From NCBI RefSeq assembly GCF_000295935.2, contig NZ_ALWO02000023.1, positions 62,001 to 126,000 of the forward strand: 64,000 nt of DNA, written 5' to 3'. The DNA is from Indibacter alkaliphilus LW1. Its GTDB lineage: Bacteria > Bacteroidota > Bacteroidia > Cytophagales > Cyclobacteriaceae. The notes beneath the pieces were generated by a model. It saw only the letters and a list, made by a program, of their open reading frames with translations, was not told the origin of the DNA and did not search any database. A program made the position numbers and the translations under genes. Below, piece after piece: positions 28,503-37,091 of the stretch. The stretch's first letter is position 1; each line of letters begins with the position of its first letter.

Positions 28503-30695
28503 ATGAATTCCTTTCGAAAGATTGTAAAAACATCTTTGGTGATAGTACTTTTCCTTTTTCTAGGGAAGCTCCATGCCCAAGAACTTGAAGCATACAGGCT
28601 ACTTCCAGATGAAGAAATTGTTCTTGACGGCTATTCCAATGAGGATTTCTGGTCCAAAATCACTCCGGCCACAGATTTTAGGCAACAGGAGCCCGTGCCT
28701 GGAAATCCGGCAAGTGAAAAAACTGAAGTTAGAATAGCATATGACGCACAAAACTTATATATCTCAGCCATTTTTTATGATTCCGAACCGGACCGGATCA
28801 AAGCATTTCAGAGAAGAAGAGATTCACCTTTGGATACAGATGACAAGTTTGTTTTTATTCTGGACACTTATAATGACCAACGTTCCTCATTTTACTTTGA
28901 AGTCAATCCTCTTGGGCTGATGGGAGATGGGATTCTCAGGGTTGGGCAGGGGACTTCTGTAAACCGATCTTGGGATGGTATCTGGAGAGCATGGGTAGTA
29001 CAGACCCCGGAAGGTTGGGCTGCTGAAATCCGTATTCCTTTTATGACCTTGAACTTCGAGCCCAGTAACGATACTTGGGGAATCAATTTTTTACGAACTA
29101 TCAGGAGGAAAAATGAGGATGTACTGTGGACGGGCTATCAAAGAAACCAAGGCATTCTAAGACCTCAGGACGCAGGAAAGTTAACGGGACTGATCAATTT
29201 AAATCAAGGGATTGGTGTAGAGGCTATTCCTTACGCCATTGCTTCTCAAGTAAGGCAAAGACAGGATCCGGAATCAGAGAAACAGTCAGAATATCAGTAC
29301 AATGCAGGAGGTGAGATTAATTACAACATTACACCTAATCTAAAGGCTGGAATTACAATTAACACTGACTTTGCGGAAACGGAGGTTGATGACAGGCAGA
29401 TCAATCTCACCCGTTTTCCTTTATTCTTTCCAGAGCGAAGAGCATTCTTTCTGGAGGGCTCTAATATTTTTTTATTTGCCCCATCCAGTGGACCAAATCC
29501 ATATTTCAGTAGGAGGATAGGGCTTCAGGAGGGAAGGCCTATTCCCATCCGGCATGGAGGAAGATTGATAGGCCGTATAAAAAATACAGATGTAGGTTTC
29601 TTACAAGTGAGAACCGGAGCAGAGGGCGAGCGGCCCGGGGAGAATTTTACAATTGGAAGAGTGGTTCAGAATATTTCTGAAGAAAGTACAGTTGGGGTGG
29701 TGTACACAAGAAGAGATACAGATGGAGATAGCTTGCCTGTCAGAGAGACTTTGGGGGCCGATGTCAGCCTCAACACTTCCAGGTTTATGGGAAATAAAAA
29801 CCTACAGTTTGAAGCATTTTTTGTGGGGCATACAGAAACCTATATAGGAGATGAAAGCAGTCTTTGGGATAGATCGGTAAGGGGTGGAAGGATTAATTTC
29901 CCCAATCAGCCTTGGGATGCACATGTTTCTTACAGAGAATTTGGAATCAATTATGATCCGGCTGTTGGATTCGCCCCAAGGGTAGGCTTCAGGCGCTTAC
30001 AGCCTACTATTACTTACAATCCGCTTTGGGAAAAAAGTGGTTTGGTGAGAGAGCTGAGCTGGCAATATTATTTTGAATACCTGATGGAAATGGACTGGAG
30101 ACCAGCTACTGTAAATCATAGGTTGAGGTTACTGGGAATCAGGTTTGAATCAGGAGATATTCTTCAATTTGGTGCTGAGCATAATTTTGAATGGCTAGAC
30201 CGGCCTTTTGATATTTTGAGAGATGGAGAGTATGTAATTCAGCCAGGAGAATTCAATAATCTTGGGTATAATGTTTCATTTAGATCTGCTCCTTTTAGGA
30301 AAATAGGTGGTTCATTAACCTATCAAAAAATAGGGTTTTGGACAGGAAGCCAATTAAACCTGTCTGCTGATTTATTTATGCGTCCATTTGTTGGATTGAA
30401 TATGACAGCAAGCTGGGAACATAGCCAGGTCAGGCTTGCTGAGGGTGAATTTGATACACATATATTCAGATTAGTTTCAGGCTATGACTTTTCCCCTTGG
30501 GTTTCAATCAATTTCAATATCCAATATGACAACATTACCAATTTCGTGGGCACCAACACCAGATTTGCATGGGTGATTGATCCAGGGAATACTTTTTTTA
30601 TTGTTTACAACCATAATTGGCAGAGATACTTAGAGCGTTTTGTTTCTATTGAAGATAGGACAAACGTTAAATTAGCGTACACATTTAGGTTCTGA
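28503..30695 (+). CDS. CBM9/DUF5916 outer-membrane protein
   Basis: An outer-membrane protein with a family 9 carbohydrate-binding-like domain at about residues 30-230 (YRLLPDEEIVLDGYSNEDFW onward; SSFYFEVNPLGLMGDG) and a long DUF5916 beta-barrel region to the C-terminal phenylalanine (LAYTFRF), the usual signal for the outer-membrane assembly machine. The signal peptide is FLFLGKLHAQ. These proteins are widespread in Cytophagales and often sit near peptidases or efflux genes; no function is firmly assigned. About 105 bases follow before an ABC exporter on the same strand. Confidence 0.9.
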   Translation: MNSFRKIVKTSLVIVLFLFLGKLHAQELEAYRLLPDEEIVLDGYSNEDFWSKITPATDFRQQEPVPGNPASEKTEVRIAYDAQNLYISAIFYDSEPDRIKAFQRRRDSPLDTDDKFVFILDTYNDQRSSFYFEVNPLGLMGDGILRVGQGTSVNRSWDGIWRAWVVQTPEGWAAEIRIPFMTLNFEPSNDTWGINFLRTIRRKNEDVLWTGYQRNQGILRPQDAGKLTGLINLNQGIGVEAIPYAIASQVRQRQDPESEKQSEYQYNAGGEINYNITPNLKAGITINTDFAETEVDDRQINLTRFPLFFPERRAFFLEGSNIFLFAPSSGPNPYFSRRIGLQEGRPIPIRHGGRLIGRIKNTDVGFLQVRTGAEGERPGENFTIGRVVQNISEESTVGVVYTRRDTDGDSLPVRETLGADVSLNTSRFMGNKNLQFEAFFVGHTETYIGDESSLWDRSVRGGRINFPNQPWDAHVSYREFGINYDPAVGFAPRVGFRRLQPTITYNPLWEKSGLVRELSWQYYFEYLMEMDWRPATVNHRLRLLGIRFESGDILQFGAEHNFEWLDRPFDILRDGEYVIQPGEFNNLGYNVSFRSAPFRKIGGSLTYQKIGFWTGSQLNLSADLFMRPFVGLNMTASWEHSQVRLAEGEFDTHIFRLVSGYDFSPWVSINFNIQYDNITNFVGTNTRFAWVIDPGNTFFIVYNHNWQRYLERFVSIEDRTNVKLAYTFRF

Positions 30696-30800
30696 TAGAT
30701 TTGAAAACAAGCTAATTGAGTTTACTTTTTTTCCGGATTATCGCCTAAAAGAACTTATTCTGATAAAGGAAATGTTATCATTTGATTTTAAAGATATCCA

Positions 30801-32552
30801 ATGGCAAAAAACACCAAAAAAGAAAATCGGGTCACCATGAGTCATGTCTTCAAGACTATCATTTGGCCCAGAAGAAAACATTTATTTTTAGGACTTTTTT
30901 TGATTGTCATTTCCCGTTTGTCGGGACTGGTATTACCTGGTGCCAGTAAGATATTGATGGATGATGTCATTCCTTCCAATGACCTGCAAATGCTCAAATG
31001 GCTTGTTATAGGCGTGGTAGCAGCCATTACAATTCAATCCATTACTTCATATGCACTTACACAGATTCTCAGTGTGGAAGCACAGCATTTGATTGCCAAG
31101 TTAAGGTCAAAAGTACAGAGACATATTATTCAGCTACCGATCAGATTTTTTGACAATACCAAAACTGGAGAGTTGGTTTCCAGAATCATGACAGATGTAG
31201 AAGGTGTCAGGAATTTGGTAGGGACAGGCTTTGCTCAAATGATCGGAGGGATTTTGACTGCTGTGATTTCTTTGGCACTGCTGATTTATATCAGTCCATT
31301 GATGACAGTTTATGTGCTGGTTCCGGTTATTATTTTTGGATTGATTTCATTGAAAGCATTTGGACGGATAAGGCCAATTTTTCGGGAAAGAGGAAAAATC
31401 AATGCAGAAGTTACCGGTAGACTGACCGAGACGCTTGGAGGAATTAGGGTGATCAAGGGATTCAATGCTGAGGAGCAGGAAATCAAAAGTTTTGAAAATG
31501 GGGTAGAGCGTTTGTTTTTGAATGTGAAAACCAGCTTGACGGCAACGAGTTTTGTTACCTCTTCAGCCACATTTCTTCTTGGGCTTGCTTCTGCGGGTAT
31601 TATGGGGATAGGTGGATACATGATCATGGATGAGCAGATGACATTTGGTGATTTTCTAGCCTTCACGCTTTATTTGGGATTTATGATTGCGCCTATAGTC
31701 CAGATGAGCAATATAGGGAGTCAATTTACCGAGGCTTTTGCTGGCTTGGACAGAACAGAAGAGATCATGAATTATCCTTTGGAAAATTCATCCGGTCAAC
31801 GGACAATAGCTTTACCGAAAATAGTCGGTAATATTAATTTTGACCAAGTATCTTTTGCTTATGAGGAAGACAAGGATGTCGTCAAAGCAATCAGTTTTCA
31901 TGCTCCAGCAGGCTCTGTGACAGCACTGGTAGGTACTTCCGGGTCCGGGAAAACTACGATAGCTGGGCTAGCGGCTTCATTTTTGAATCCTGCATCAGGT
32001 ATAATCACTGTAGATGGTTATGATTTGCAGAAAGTAACTCTTGATTCGTACCGCTCCCAGTTAGGAGTTGTTTTACAGGATGATTTTTTATTCGAAGGAA
32101 CTATCAAGGAAAATATTCTTTTTCCCAGACCCAATGCCCATGAAGCTGAACTTATGAGAGCAGTAAAAGCAGCGCATGTTCAGGAATTTACCGAAAGATT
32201 TGAAGATGGATTAGATACTTTGATAGGAGAAAGAGGAGTCAAGCTATCAGGTGGTCAAAGACAAAGAATTGCCATTGCAAGAGCAATACTCGCTGACCCA
32301 AGGATTTTAGTTTTAGATGAAGCTACTTCCAATTTGGATACAGAAAGTGAATCTTTGATTCAGGCATCTCTCAAGGAGTTGATGAAAGGAAGGACTACTT
32401 TTGTTATTGCGCATAGGCTTAGTACAATCAGGCAAGCAGATCAGATTTTAGTAATTGAAAAAGGTGAAATTGTAGAGCAGGGCAAGCATGATGAACTCAT
32501 TGCCAGAGAGGGGAGATATTATCAACTATATACCTATCAAGCAAGAATTTAA
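30801..32552 (+). CDS. ABC exporter, fused permease/ATPase (MsbA-type)
   Basis: A half-size ABC exporter that functions as a dimer. Six membrane helices cover about residues 20-320. The ATPase domain has the Walker A motif GTSGSGKTT, the signature LSGGQRQR, the Walker B motif ILVLDEATSNLD and the H-loop VIAHRLSTIR. The 583-residue length matches MsbA/BmrA-type exporters. The substrate could be lipid, lipopolysaccharide precursor or drug and cannot be decided from sequence. It stands in tandem with the DUF5916 protein upstream. Confidence 0.94.
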   Translation: MAKNTKKENRVTMSHVFKTIIWPRRKHLFLGLFLIVISRLSGLVLPGASKILMDDVIPSNDLQMLKWLVIGVVAAITIQSITSYALTQILSVEAQHLIAKLRSKVQRHIIQLPIRFFDNTKTGELVSRIMTDVEGVRNLVGTGFAQMIGGILTAVISLALLIYISPLMTVYVLVPVIIFGLISLKAFGRIRPIFRERGKINAEVTGRLTETLGGIRVIKGFNAEEQEIKSFENGVERLFLNVKTSLTATSFVTSSATFLLGLASAGIMGIGGYMIMDEQMTFGDFLAFTLYLGFMIAPIVQMSNIGSQFTEAFAGLDRTEEIMNYPLENSSGQRTIALPKIVGNINFDQVSFAYEEDKDVVKAISFHAPAGSVTALVGTSGSGKTTIAGLAASFLNPASGIITVDGYDLQKVTLDSYRSQLGVVLQDDFLFEGTIKENILFPRPNAHEAELMRAVKAAHVQEFTERFEDGLDTLIGERGVKLSGGQRQRIAIARAILADPRILVLDEATSNLDTESESLIQASLKELMKGRTTFVIAHRLSTIRQADQILVIEKGEIVEQGKHDELIAREGRYYQLYTYQARI

Positions 32553-32579
32553 AATGTCTGCCCTGTAATCTACACTTGC

Positions 32580-33665
32580 TTAGCCTTGGACAATTGCATC
32601 CCTCAAACCTTCACTCAATAGCAAACCTCCGAACTCTTGGATGATAGACTCCGGAACACTAAGATTTAAGGCAGCTTCTACCACAGCGCCTACGAAGAGG
32701 TCATAATCTGCTTCTGTGATCAAACCTGTCATTCTGGAATTGACTTGCGGATTATGTGCATCCGCCATGTTTAGACCTGTGTACTGTATGTTTTGGGACC
32801 CAATATTAGACGCCAGGAAATCAGAGAAGTCTCCTACCAGAGTTTCAAATCCTGAGAAGTCATTTGCTCCAACCTCAGCAAGTAATACCGAGAAATAAGG
32901 TAATAAATCATCATAAGTACCTCCATTATTTGTTGCAATGACAAGTACCGTTTCGGTTACAACTGCCCGCAAAGGGATGTACCCGGCTTCTATCAGTTCA
33001 CCTTCATTATCAGGATCAGCAACAAGTCCGGATCCACCTAATCTTGTGTATAGGTTGAGCATTTCCCCATCGGTTCTTTGCACAATAGGTTGTCTCACTG
33101 ATTCCAGGAGATCTCCTACAGGACCTAAAACCTCATTTGAGGTAATTCCTGCTTGGGCTGCACCTTCTACAACCGCCTGTACAAATAAATCATAATCAGC
33201 ATTATTGATCAATCCGTTCATCCTGGAATTTCTGGAAGGATCATGTGCTGCAGCCATGTTTAAACCAGAATATTCAAAATTTTTGGCACCAGTAGCCTCA
33301 GCCAAAAATTCTGTAAAATCCATTACAAGCATATTTAAGCCGGAAGTTTCATCCCTACCAACCTCTGCCAAAAGTACCGAGAAATAGGGTTGTAGGTCAT
33401 CGTACCTACCACCCTCATTGGTTGCTATTGTGGTTACGGTATTGATTACTACAGTCCGGAGATTGAGGAAACCCTGTTCAATCATTTGACTTGAATTCAA
33501 TGGGTCCTGGACCATGGTTTCACCACCCAAAGCCGTCGCATAAAAAGAATCATCAGGTTCTTCCATCATAGGTGGGGCAGGCATTTCCTCCTCCTGCTCA
33601 CAGGAGCTAATAGCCACAGCCACAAGAATTAAAGAGGCACAAAGCCAAGCATTCATCTGTTTCAT
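32580..33665 (-). CDS. Lipoprotein with two tandem truncated-haemoglobin-like domains
   Basis: An exported lipoprotein (VAISSCEQEEE lipobox) with two homologous domains of about 150 residues, roughly 45-200 and 205-360. Each begins with a Y/F-x-LGG segment (FYATALGGETMV and LYTRLGGSGLV), continues with PYFSVLLAEVG and DF(T/S)(E/D)FLA, then (Y)(S/T)GLNMA(A/D)AH(D/N)P, and ends with a (N/T)EADYDLFVxAVVE-type stretch. The LYxRLGG start and the NMxxAH histidine match group 1 truncated haemoglobins, where that histidine is the haem proximal ligand. Haem binding is my inference; in sequence the domains are divergent. Role could be oxygen, NO or haem handling outside the cytoplasm. Confidence 0.72.
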   Translation of the reverse strand: MKQMNAWLCASLILVAVAISSCEQEEEMPAPPMMEEPDDSFYATALGGETMVQDPLNSSQMIEQGFLNLRTVVINTVTTIATNEGGRYDDLQPYFSVLLAEVGRDETSGLNMLVMDFTEFLAEATGAKNFEYSGLNMAAAHDPSRNSRMNGLINNADYDLFVQAVVEGAAQAGITSNEVLGPVGDLLESVRQPIVQRTDGEMLNLYTRLGGSGLVADPDNEGELIEAGYIPLRAVVTETVLVIATNNGGTYDDLLPYFSVLLAEVGANDFSGFETLVGDFSDFLASNIGSQNIQYTGLNMADAHNPQVNSRMTGLITEADYDLFVGAVVEAALNLSVPESIIQEFGGLLLSEGLRDAIVQG

Positions 33666-33687
33666 AATTGTAGAATTTAGTTAAAGA

Positions 33688-34113
33688 TTAATTTTGAAAA
33701 GATCTTTGAAAAAACGCTCCCAGTTTGTAGGTAATTGAATTTTTATCAATGGCCGGACAGCTCTGTGCCAGCATTTCATCAGTAGGTTGATATAAATTTG
33801 CCTCTAACTTTAGGGTTTGACTGATTTCTTCCACCAAAACGTGCGGAGAATGTCTTTTGCGGTCATAAAGACAGATAATATGTCCATTGGAAAAATTGAC
33901 CCTTACATCTTTAACTCCTTCTTTATTCATCAGGAAACTTTTAATCTGTATTCCTTCTTCATTGGATAAGGAATGCGGAAAGTCTATTCGGCTCATTGTA
34001 ATGGTGGCTATTGAGCCTTTTTGAGGCTTAGTGACCATATAGATATGGACTGCCAAAACACCTACTAAAAAGGACATTAGGAAGATGGCTCCTATTAAAA
34101 TTCTTTTGAACAT
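33688..34113 (-). CDS. Small membrane-anchored ferredoxin-fold (HMA-like) protein
   Basis: A protein of about 141 residues with one N-terminal membrane anchor (IGAIFLMSFLVGVLAVHIYM). The middle region (SLSNEEGIQIKSFLMNKEGVKDVRVNFSNGHIIC..., with the strand/helix order of a beta-alpha-beta-beta-alpha-beta fold) resembles heavy-metal-associated domains but lacks the metal-binding CxxC. I chose ATG 34113; an upstream start at 34149 would add an unlikely 12-residue tail. It lies 22 bases upstream of the haemoglobin-like lipoprotein and shares its strand, so the two are probably an operon. Function unknown. Confidence 0.68.
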   Translation of the reverse strand: MFKRILIGAIFLMSFLVGVLAVHIYMVTKPQKGSIATITMSRIDFPHSLSNEEGIQIKSFLMNKEGVKDVRVNFSNGHIICLYDRKRHSPHVLVEEISQTLKLEANLYQPTDEMLAQSCPAIDKNSITYKLGAFFQRSFQN

Positions 34114-34241
34114 GACATTATGGTTTTGGTTTAAACCATATACGACCAAGAAATTTTAAATGGATTGCAACCGTTTGTTGAAAATTTTCTTTTTAGCTAT
34201 CATTTTAAATTTTAATTTATTAGTTTTAAAGTAAGATTAGT

Positions 34242-35033
34242 TTGATTATGAAGTGTTTGTACAGCTTTATTCTAATGCTTTTGTTGAGTTCCTGTTTGGG
34301 AACTTACAATGAGGGTGAGTATTATTTCCAGCAGCAGGAATATGAGAAAGCAGTTTCAATGTTTTCCAATGCCTTATTTATCAATGTGACAGATGTCAGA
34401 GCATTGCACATGCGTGCCAGGTCTTACGAGGAGCTTGAAGATTTCGCTTTAGCCAAAAAAGATTATGAAGCCATTTTGAAACTTGACCCAAAATATGCTC
34501 AGGCACATGCAGGTATTGGTAAGTTGTTTTGGAAAATGGGAGATTTCAGAAATTCGGAAATTTACTTGTTGAAAGCTGCTCAACATGATCCGGAAGATTT
34601 TGAAATTATTTTTTTATTGGGCAGGGCTATGATTAAAAATAGGAGGTTTAAACAGGCAGATGAATTTTTTCAGATAGCTAAGCAACTGGAGCCTGAGGAT
34701 GCGCGGGTATATTACTACCAAGGAATGGCAAGGTCTCAAATAGGAGATTTGTTGGGGGCTGCTGGCTCTTTTAATATGAGTTTGAAATATGATCCCGATA
34801 ACCTCTCTGCACGATATAATAGAGGAATTTGTAGGATGATGGTCGGGCACTCATCCTGGGCAGTGGAAGATTTTGATCATGTTTTAAAAATTAAACCTGA
34901 TCATATTGAAGCTTTGGCCAGAAGGGGAAATGCAAAAATCAATGCCAATGATCCCTCGGGTTGTCAGGATCTCCAAGAAGCTGCAAACAAAGGAAGTTGG
35001 TATGCCAAAATGTGGCTTGAGAGGTGTGGGTAA
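34242..35033 (+). CDS. TPR-repeat lipoprotein
   Basis: A lipoprotein (LMLLLSSCLGTYNEG) made almost wholly of tetratricopeptide repeats, about six to seven units of 34 residues, for example KYAQAHAGIGKLFWKMGDFR and ARVYYYQGMARSQIGDLLG. Such proteins act as scaffolds for protein complexes on the periplasmic side; no catalytic domain is seen. It is divergent from the ferredoxin-fold gene. ATG 34248 is an equally plausible start. The 11-bp tandem array begins about 45 bases after its stop. Confidence 0.85.
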   Translation: MIMKCLYSFILMLLLSSCLGTYNEGEYYFQQQEYEKAVSMFSNALFINVTDVRALHMRARSYEELEDFALAKKDYEAILKLDPKYAQAHAGIGKLFWKMGDFRNSEIYLLKAAQHDPEDFEIIFLLGRAMIKNRRFKQADEFFQIAKQLEPEDARVYYYQGMARSQIGDLLGAAGSFNMSLKYDPDNLSARYNRGICRMMVGHSSWAVEDFDHVLKIKPDHIEALARRGNAKINANDPSGCQDLQEAANKGSWYAKMWLERCG

Positions 35034-35343
35034 TGAAACCTATTTTTACTTGATTTTTTGAGGTTCTGGAGAAGTGTAATAGAAATAGAGTAGAAATACA
35101 GTTGAAATAATGTGGAAATACAATTGAAATAAGGTGGAAATACAGTAGAAATACAATAGAAATAAAGTAGAAATACAATAGAAATAGAGTAGAAATACAA
35201 TAAAAATACAAATGAAATATAATGGAGATAAGAGTTTAAAGGGTTTTCAATTAAAACTTAATTTTCAAGCATTATTAACAATAAAAACTCCACTTTCCAT
35301 AGTTAGACCATATCTGACGGGGCATTCTTGAATTGGATTTCAA
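35034..35343. other. Non-coding stretch carrying the 11-bp tandem array
   Basis: Between a TPR lipoprotein and a broken ATP-grasp gene, both of whose ends point into this region, I see only the 35080-35233 repeat array and AT-rich flanks. No promoter or terminator hairpin was identified. Confidence 0.7.
35080..35233 (+). repeat. 14-copy 11-bp tandem repeat
   Basis: Fourteen exact-length 11-base units with consensus TAGAAATACAA run without gaps for 154 bases. Variation is mainly at units' second position (A/T/G) and at positions 9 and 11. Because 11 is not a multiple of three, reading frames through it cycle through all three phases and give low-complexity peptides rich in Phe, Tyr, Ile and Leu on the reverse strand; they are not genes. 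A-tracts recur about once per helical turn, so curvature is plausible. Confidence 0.9.
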
Positions 35344-36235
35344 TTATTTCACTTTGAGGCTTTCTATGATATTTTTTAGAGCAGCTTTATAGTTATTCCT
35401 TGCAGAGGCTGATGTAAAGAGAAATAAATAAGGTTCTATCAATTCCAATTCCATAAGGTAAAAAACACCTTCAATCCAAACGCCGTCTACACGAGCATAG
35501 AGGCTGTTTTTGGCAAATTCATTCACTAGGTTTTGAAGGTATTGCAATTGATGATCGCTGGGCTCTATATTTTTGATGCTTCCTCCAAAAAAAATGTTGG
35601 ACACGGAAATCACCTGATTTAGCAGTTTTTAGAATGGCATGCGAATATTTTCCATTAAAAAACAGATAGGAGTATTCTCCAACCTCTGCTACTTCCTTGA
35701 CATACGGCTGTAACATAAAATCCTCCTTCCTTATCAAGGAAAGTATGCTTTCTTTCTTTTCATTCCAAGTTGCTTTTGAGAGTTTCATGGTGTTTTTTGC
35801 ACCACCACTCACTGTGGGTTTCAAAACCAAGTTTTCTGTGTTGAATAGCCTGAAAATTGACTCCACATCTGGCAGAGTTGATTTTTCGATAAATTCAGTT
35901 GGTACAATGGGGTAGCCTTTTTCCTGGATTTCCTTGAGGTACCTTTTATCAGAATTCCATACTACTGTATCTATACTATTGTAAACAGGAATTCCAAGGT
36001 CTTTGATATGCCTGCACCAATCCAAAAACTCGGTATATCGGTCAAAATAATCCCAAGGTGATTTCAGAAGGATTAAAGAATAATTTTCCCAATTTACATT
36101 CTTGTCTGACCAAATTTCAAACTTGAAATTCAGGTCAAGCTCATTCAGGATTTTTTCCAAAACCAAATCTTCATCTGCTACACTACTTGCGGAGTAGGAT
36201 CCCCTCGCTTCATAAGTGATTACCGCTATTCTCAT
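35344..36235 (-). pseudogene. ATP-grasp ligase broken by a single-base frameshift
   Basis: Two frames together encode one ATP-grasp (RimK/glutathione-synthetase-like) protein. The first runs from ATG 36235 (RIAVITYEARGSYSASS) through an ATP-binding region (NLVLKPTVSGGAKNTMKL) to SGDFRVQHFF; the second continues with GGSIKNIEPSDH to LYARVDGVWIEG and a terminal helix. The phase changes at an eight-A run (35587-35594). Removing one base restores FRVQHFFGGSI, the conserved motif. The frameshift therefore either is a sequencing error, inactivates the gene, or is slippage-controlled (phase variation). Substrate unknown; no obvious partner genes. Confidence 0.75.
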
Positions 36236-36338
36236 GATGCAATCTTTATTTTTCAGCAATATTAGCCCAATTTTGGCATTTTAAGACTTCAAAACTAAAA
36301 TTGCGTTCAAGAAATTCTATTTTTGGTTTTTGTTTTAT

Positions 36339-37091
36339 ATGGAAAAAGAAAAGTTAGTAATCATCCCTACATTCAATGAAAAGGAAAATATCCAGGATAT
36401 TGTCCTGGAAATTATGGGATTGGAGGGTGATTTTGAGCTTTTGGTAATTGATGATGGTTCCCCTGATGGAACGGCAAGCATTGTGAAAAGCCTTCAAGAG
36501 CAATTCCCGGAAAGATTACATCTGATGGAAAGAAAGGGAAAATTGGGCTTAGGTACTGCCTATATAGAAGGTTTTAAATATGCCTTAAAAAATGGCTATG
36601 CATTTATTTTTGAAATGGATGCCGACTTTTCCCATAACCCAAAAGACCTCTTAAAGCTGTTTAAAGCATGTTCTGATCCCGAAGTAGACATGGTAATAGG
36701 CTCACGTTACATTACAGGAGTCAATGTAGTCAACTGGCCAATGGGCAGGGTCTTGATGTCTTTTTTTGCGAGTAAATACGTGCAATTCATAACAGGAATG
36801 CCAATCAAAGATGCCACAGCAGGGTTTAAATGTTACTCGAGGAAAGTTTTACAGGCTATCAATCTGGATAAAATTCGCTTTATAGGCTATGCTTTTCAGA
36901 TTGAAATGAAATTTACAGCCTGGAAGTTAGGCTTCAATATCAAAGAGATTCCTATCATATTTACAGACAGGACAAGAGGAACTTCAAAAATGAGCACACA
37001 TATTTTCCGGGAAGCTGTAATGGGGGTCATCTACATGAAATTCAAGAGCCTATTTAGACGCTATAAGCCTAATCAAAGCGTATCGCCTTGA
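36339..37091 (+). CDS. Polyprenol-phosphate mannose synthase-like glycosyltransferase (GT2)
   Basis: A family 2 glycosyltransferase of the dolichyl-phosphate-mannose synthase group, transferring a sugar from a nucleotide donor to a polyprenyl phosphate at the membrane. Visible motifs are IIPTFNEKENI, VIDDGSPDGTA (donor site) and EMDADFSHNP with the DxD-type metal motif. The C-terminus is helical and basic with no membrane domain (DPM1 class). The 250-residue length is normal. I chose ATG 36339; three upstream codons start with TTG. It is convergent with the permease gene, and their coding regions overlap by 23 bases. Confidence 0.92.
   Translation: MEKEKLVIIPTFNEKENIQDIVLEIMGLEGDFELLVIDDGSPDGTASIVKSLQEQFPERLHLMERKGKLGLGTAYIEGFKYALKNGYAFIFEMDADFSHNPKDLLKLFKACSDPEVDMVIGSRYITGVNVVNWPMGRVLMSFFASKYVQFITGMPIKDATAGFKCYSRKVLQAINLDKIRFIGYAFQIEMKFTAWKLGFNIKEIPIIFTDRTRGTSKMSTHIFREAVMGVIYMKFKSLFRRYKPNQSVSP

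Noticed and set aside
34939-35211. Reverse-strand low-complexity reading frames rich in Phe, Tyr, Ile and Ser
   Set aside because: They are the 11-bp tandem array read out of frame; the frame cycles because 11 is not divisible by three, and they overlap the TPR gene.
35080-35233. CRISPR-like array
   Set aside because: The unit is 11 bases without spacers; there are no cas genes.
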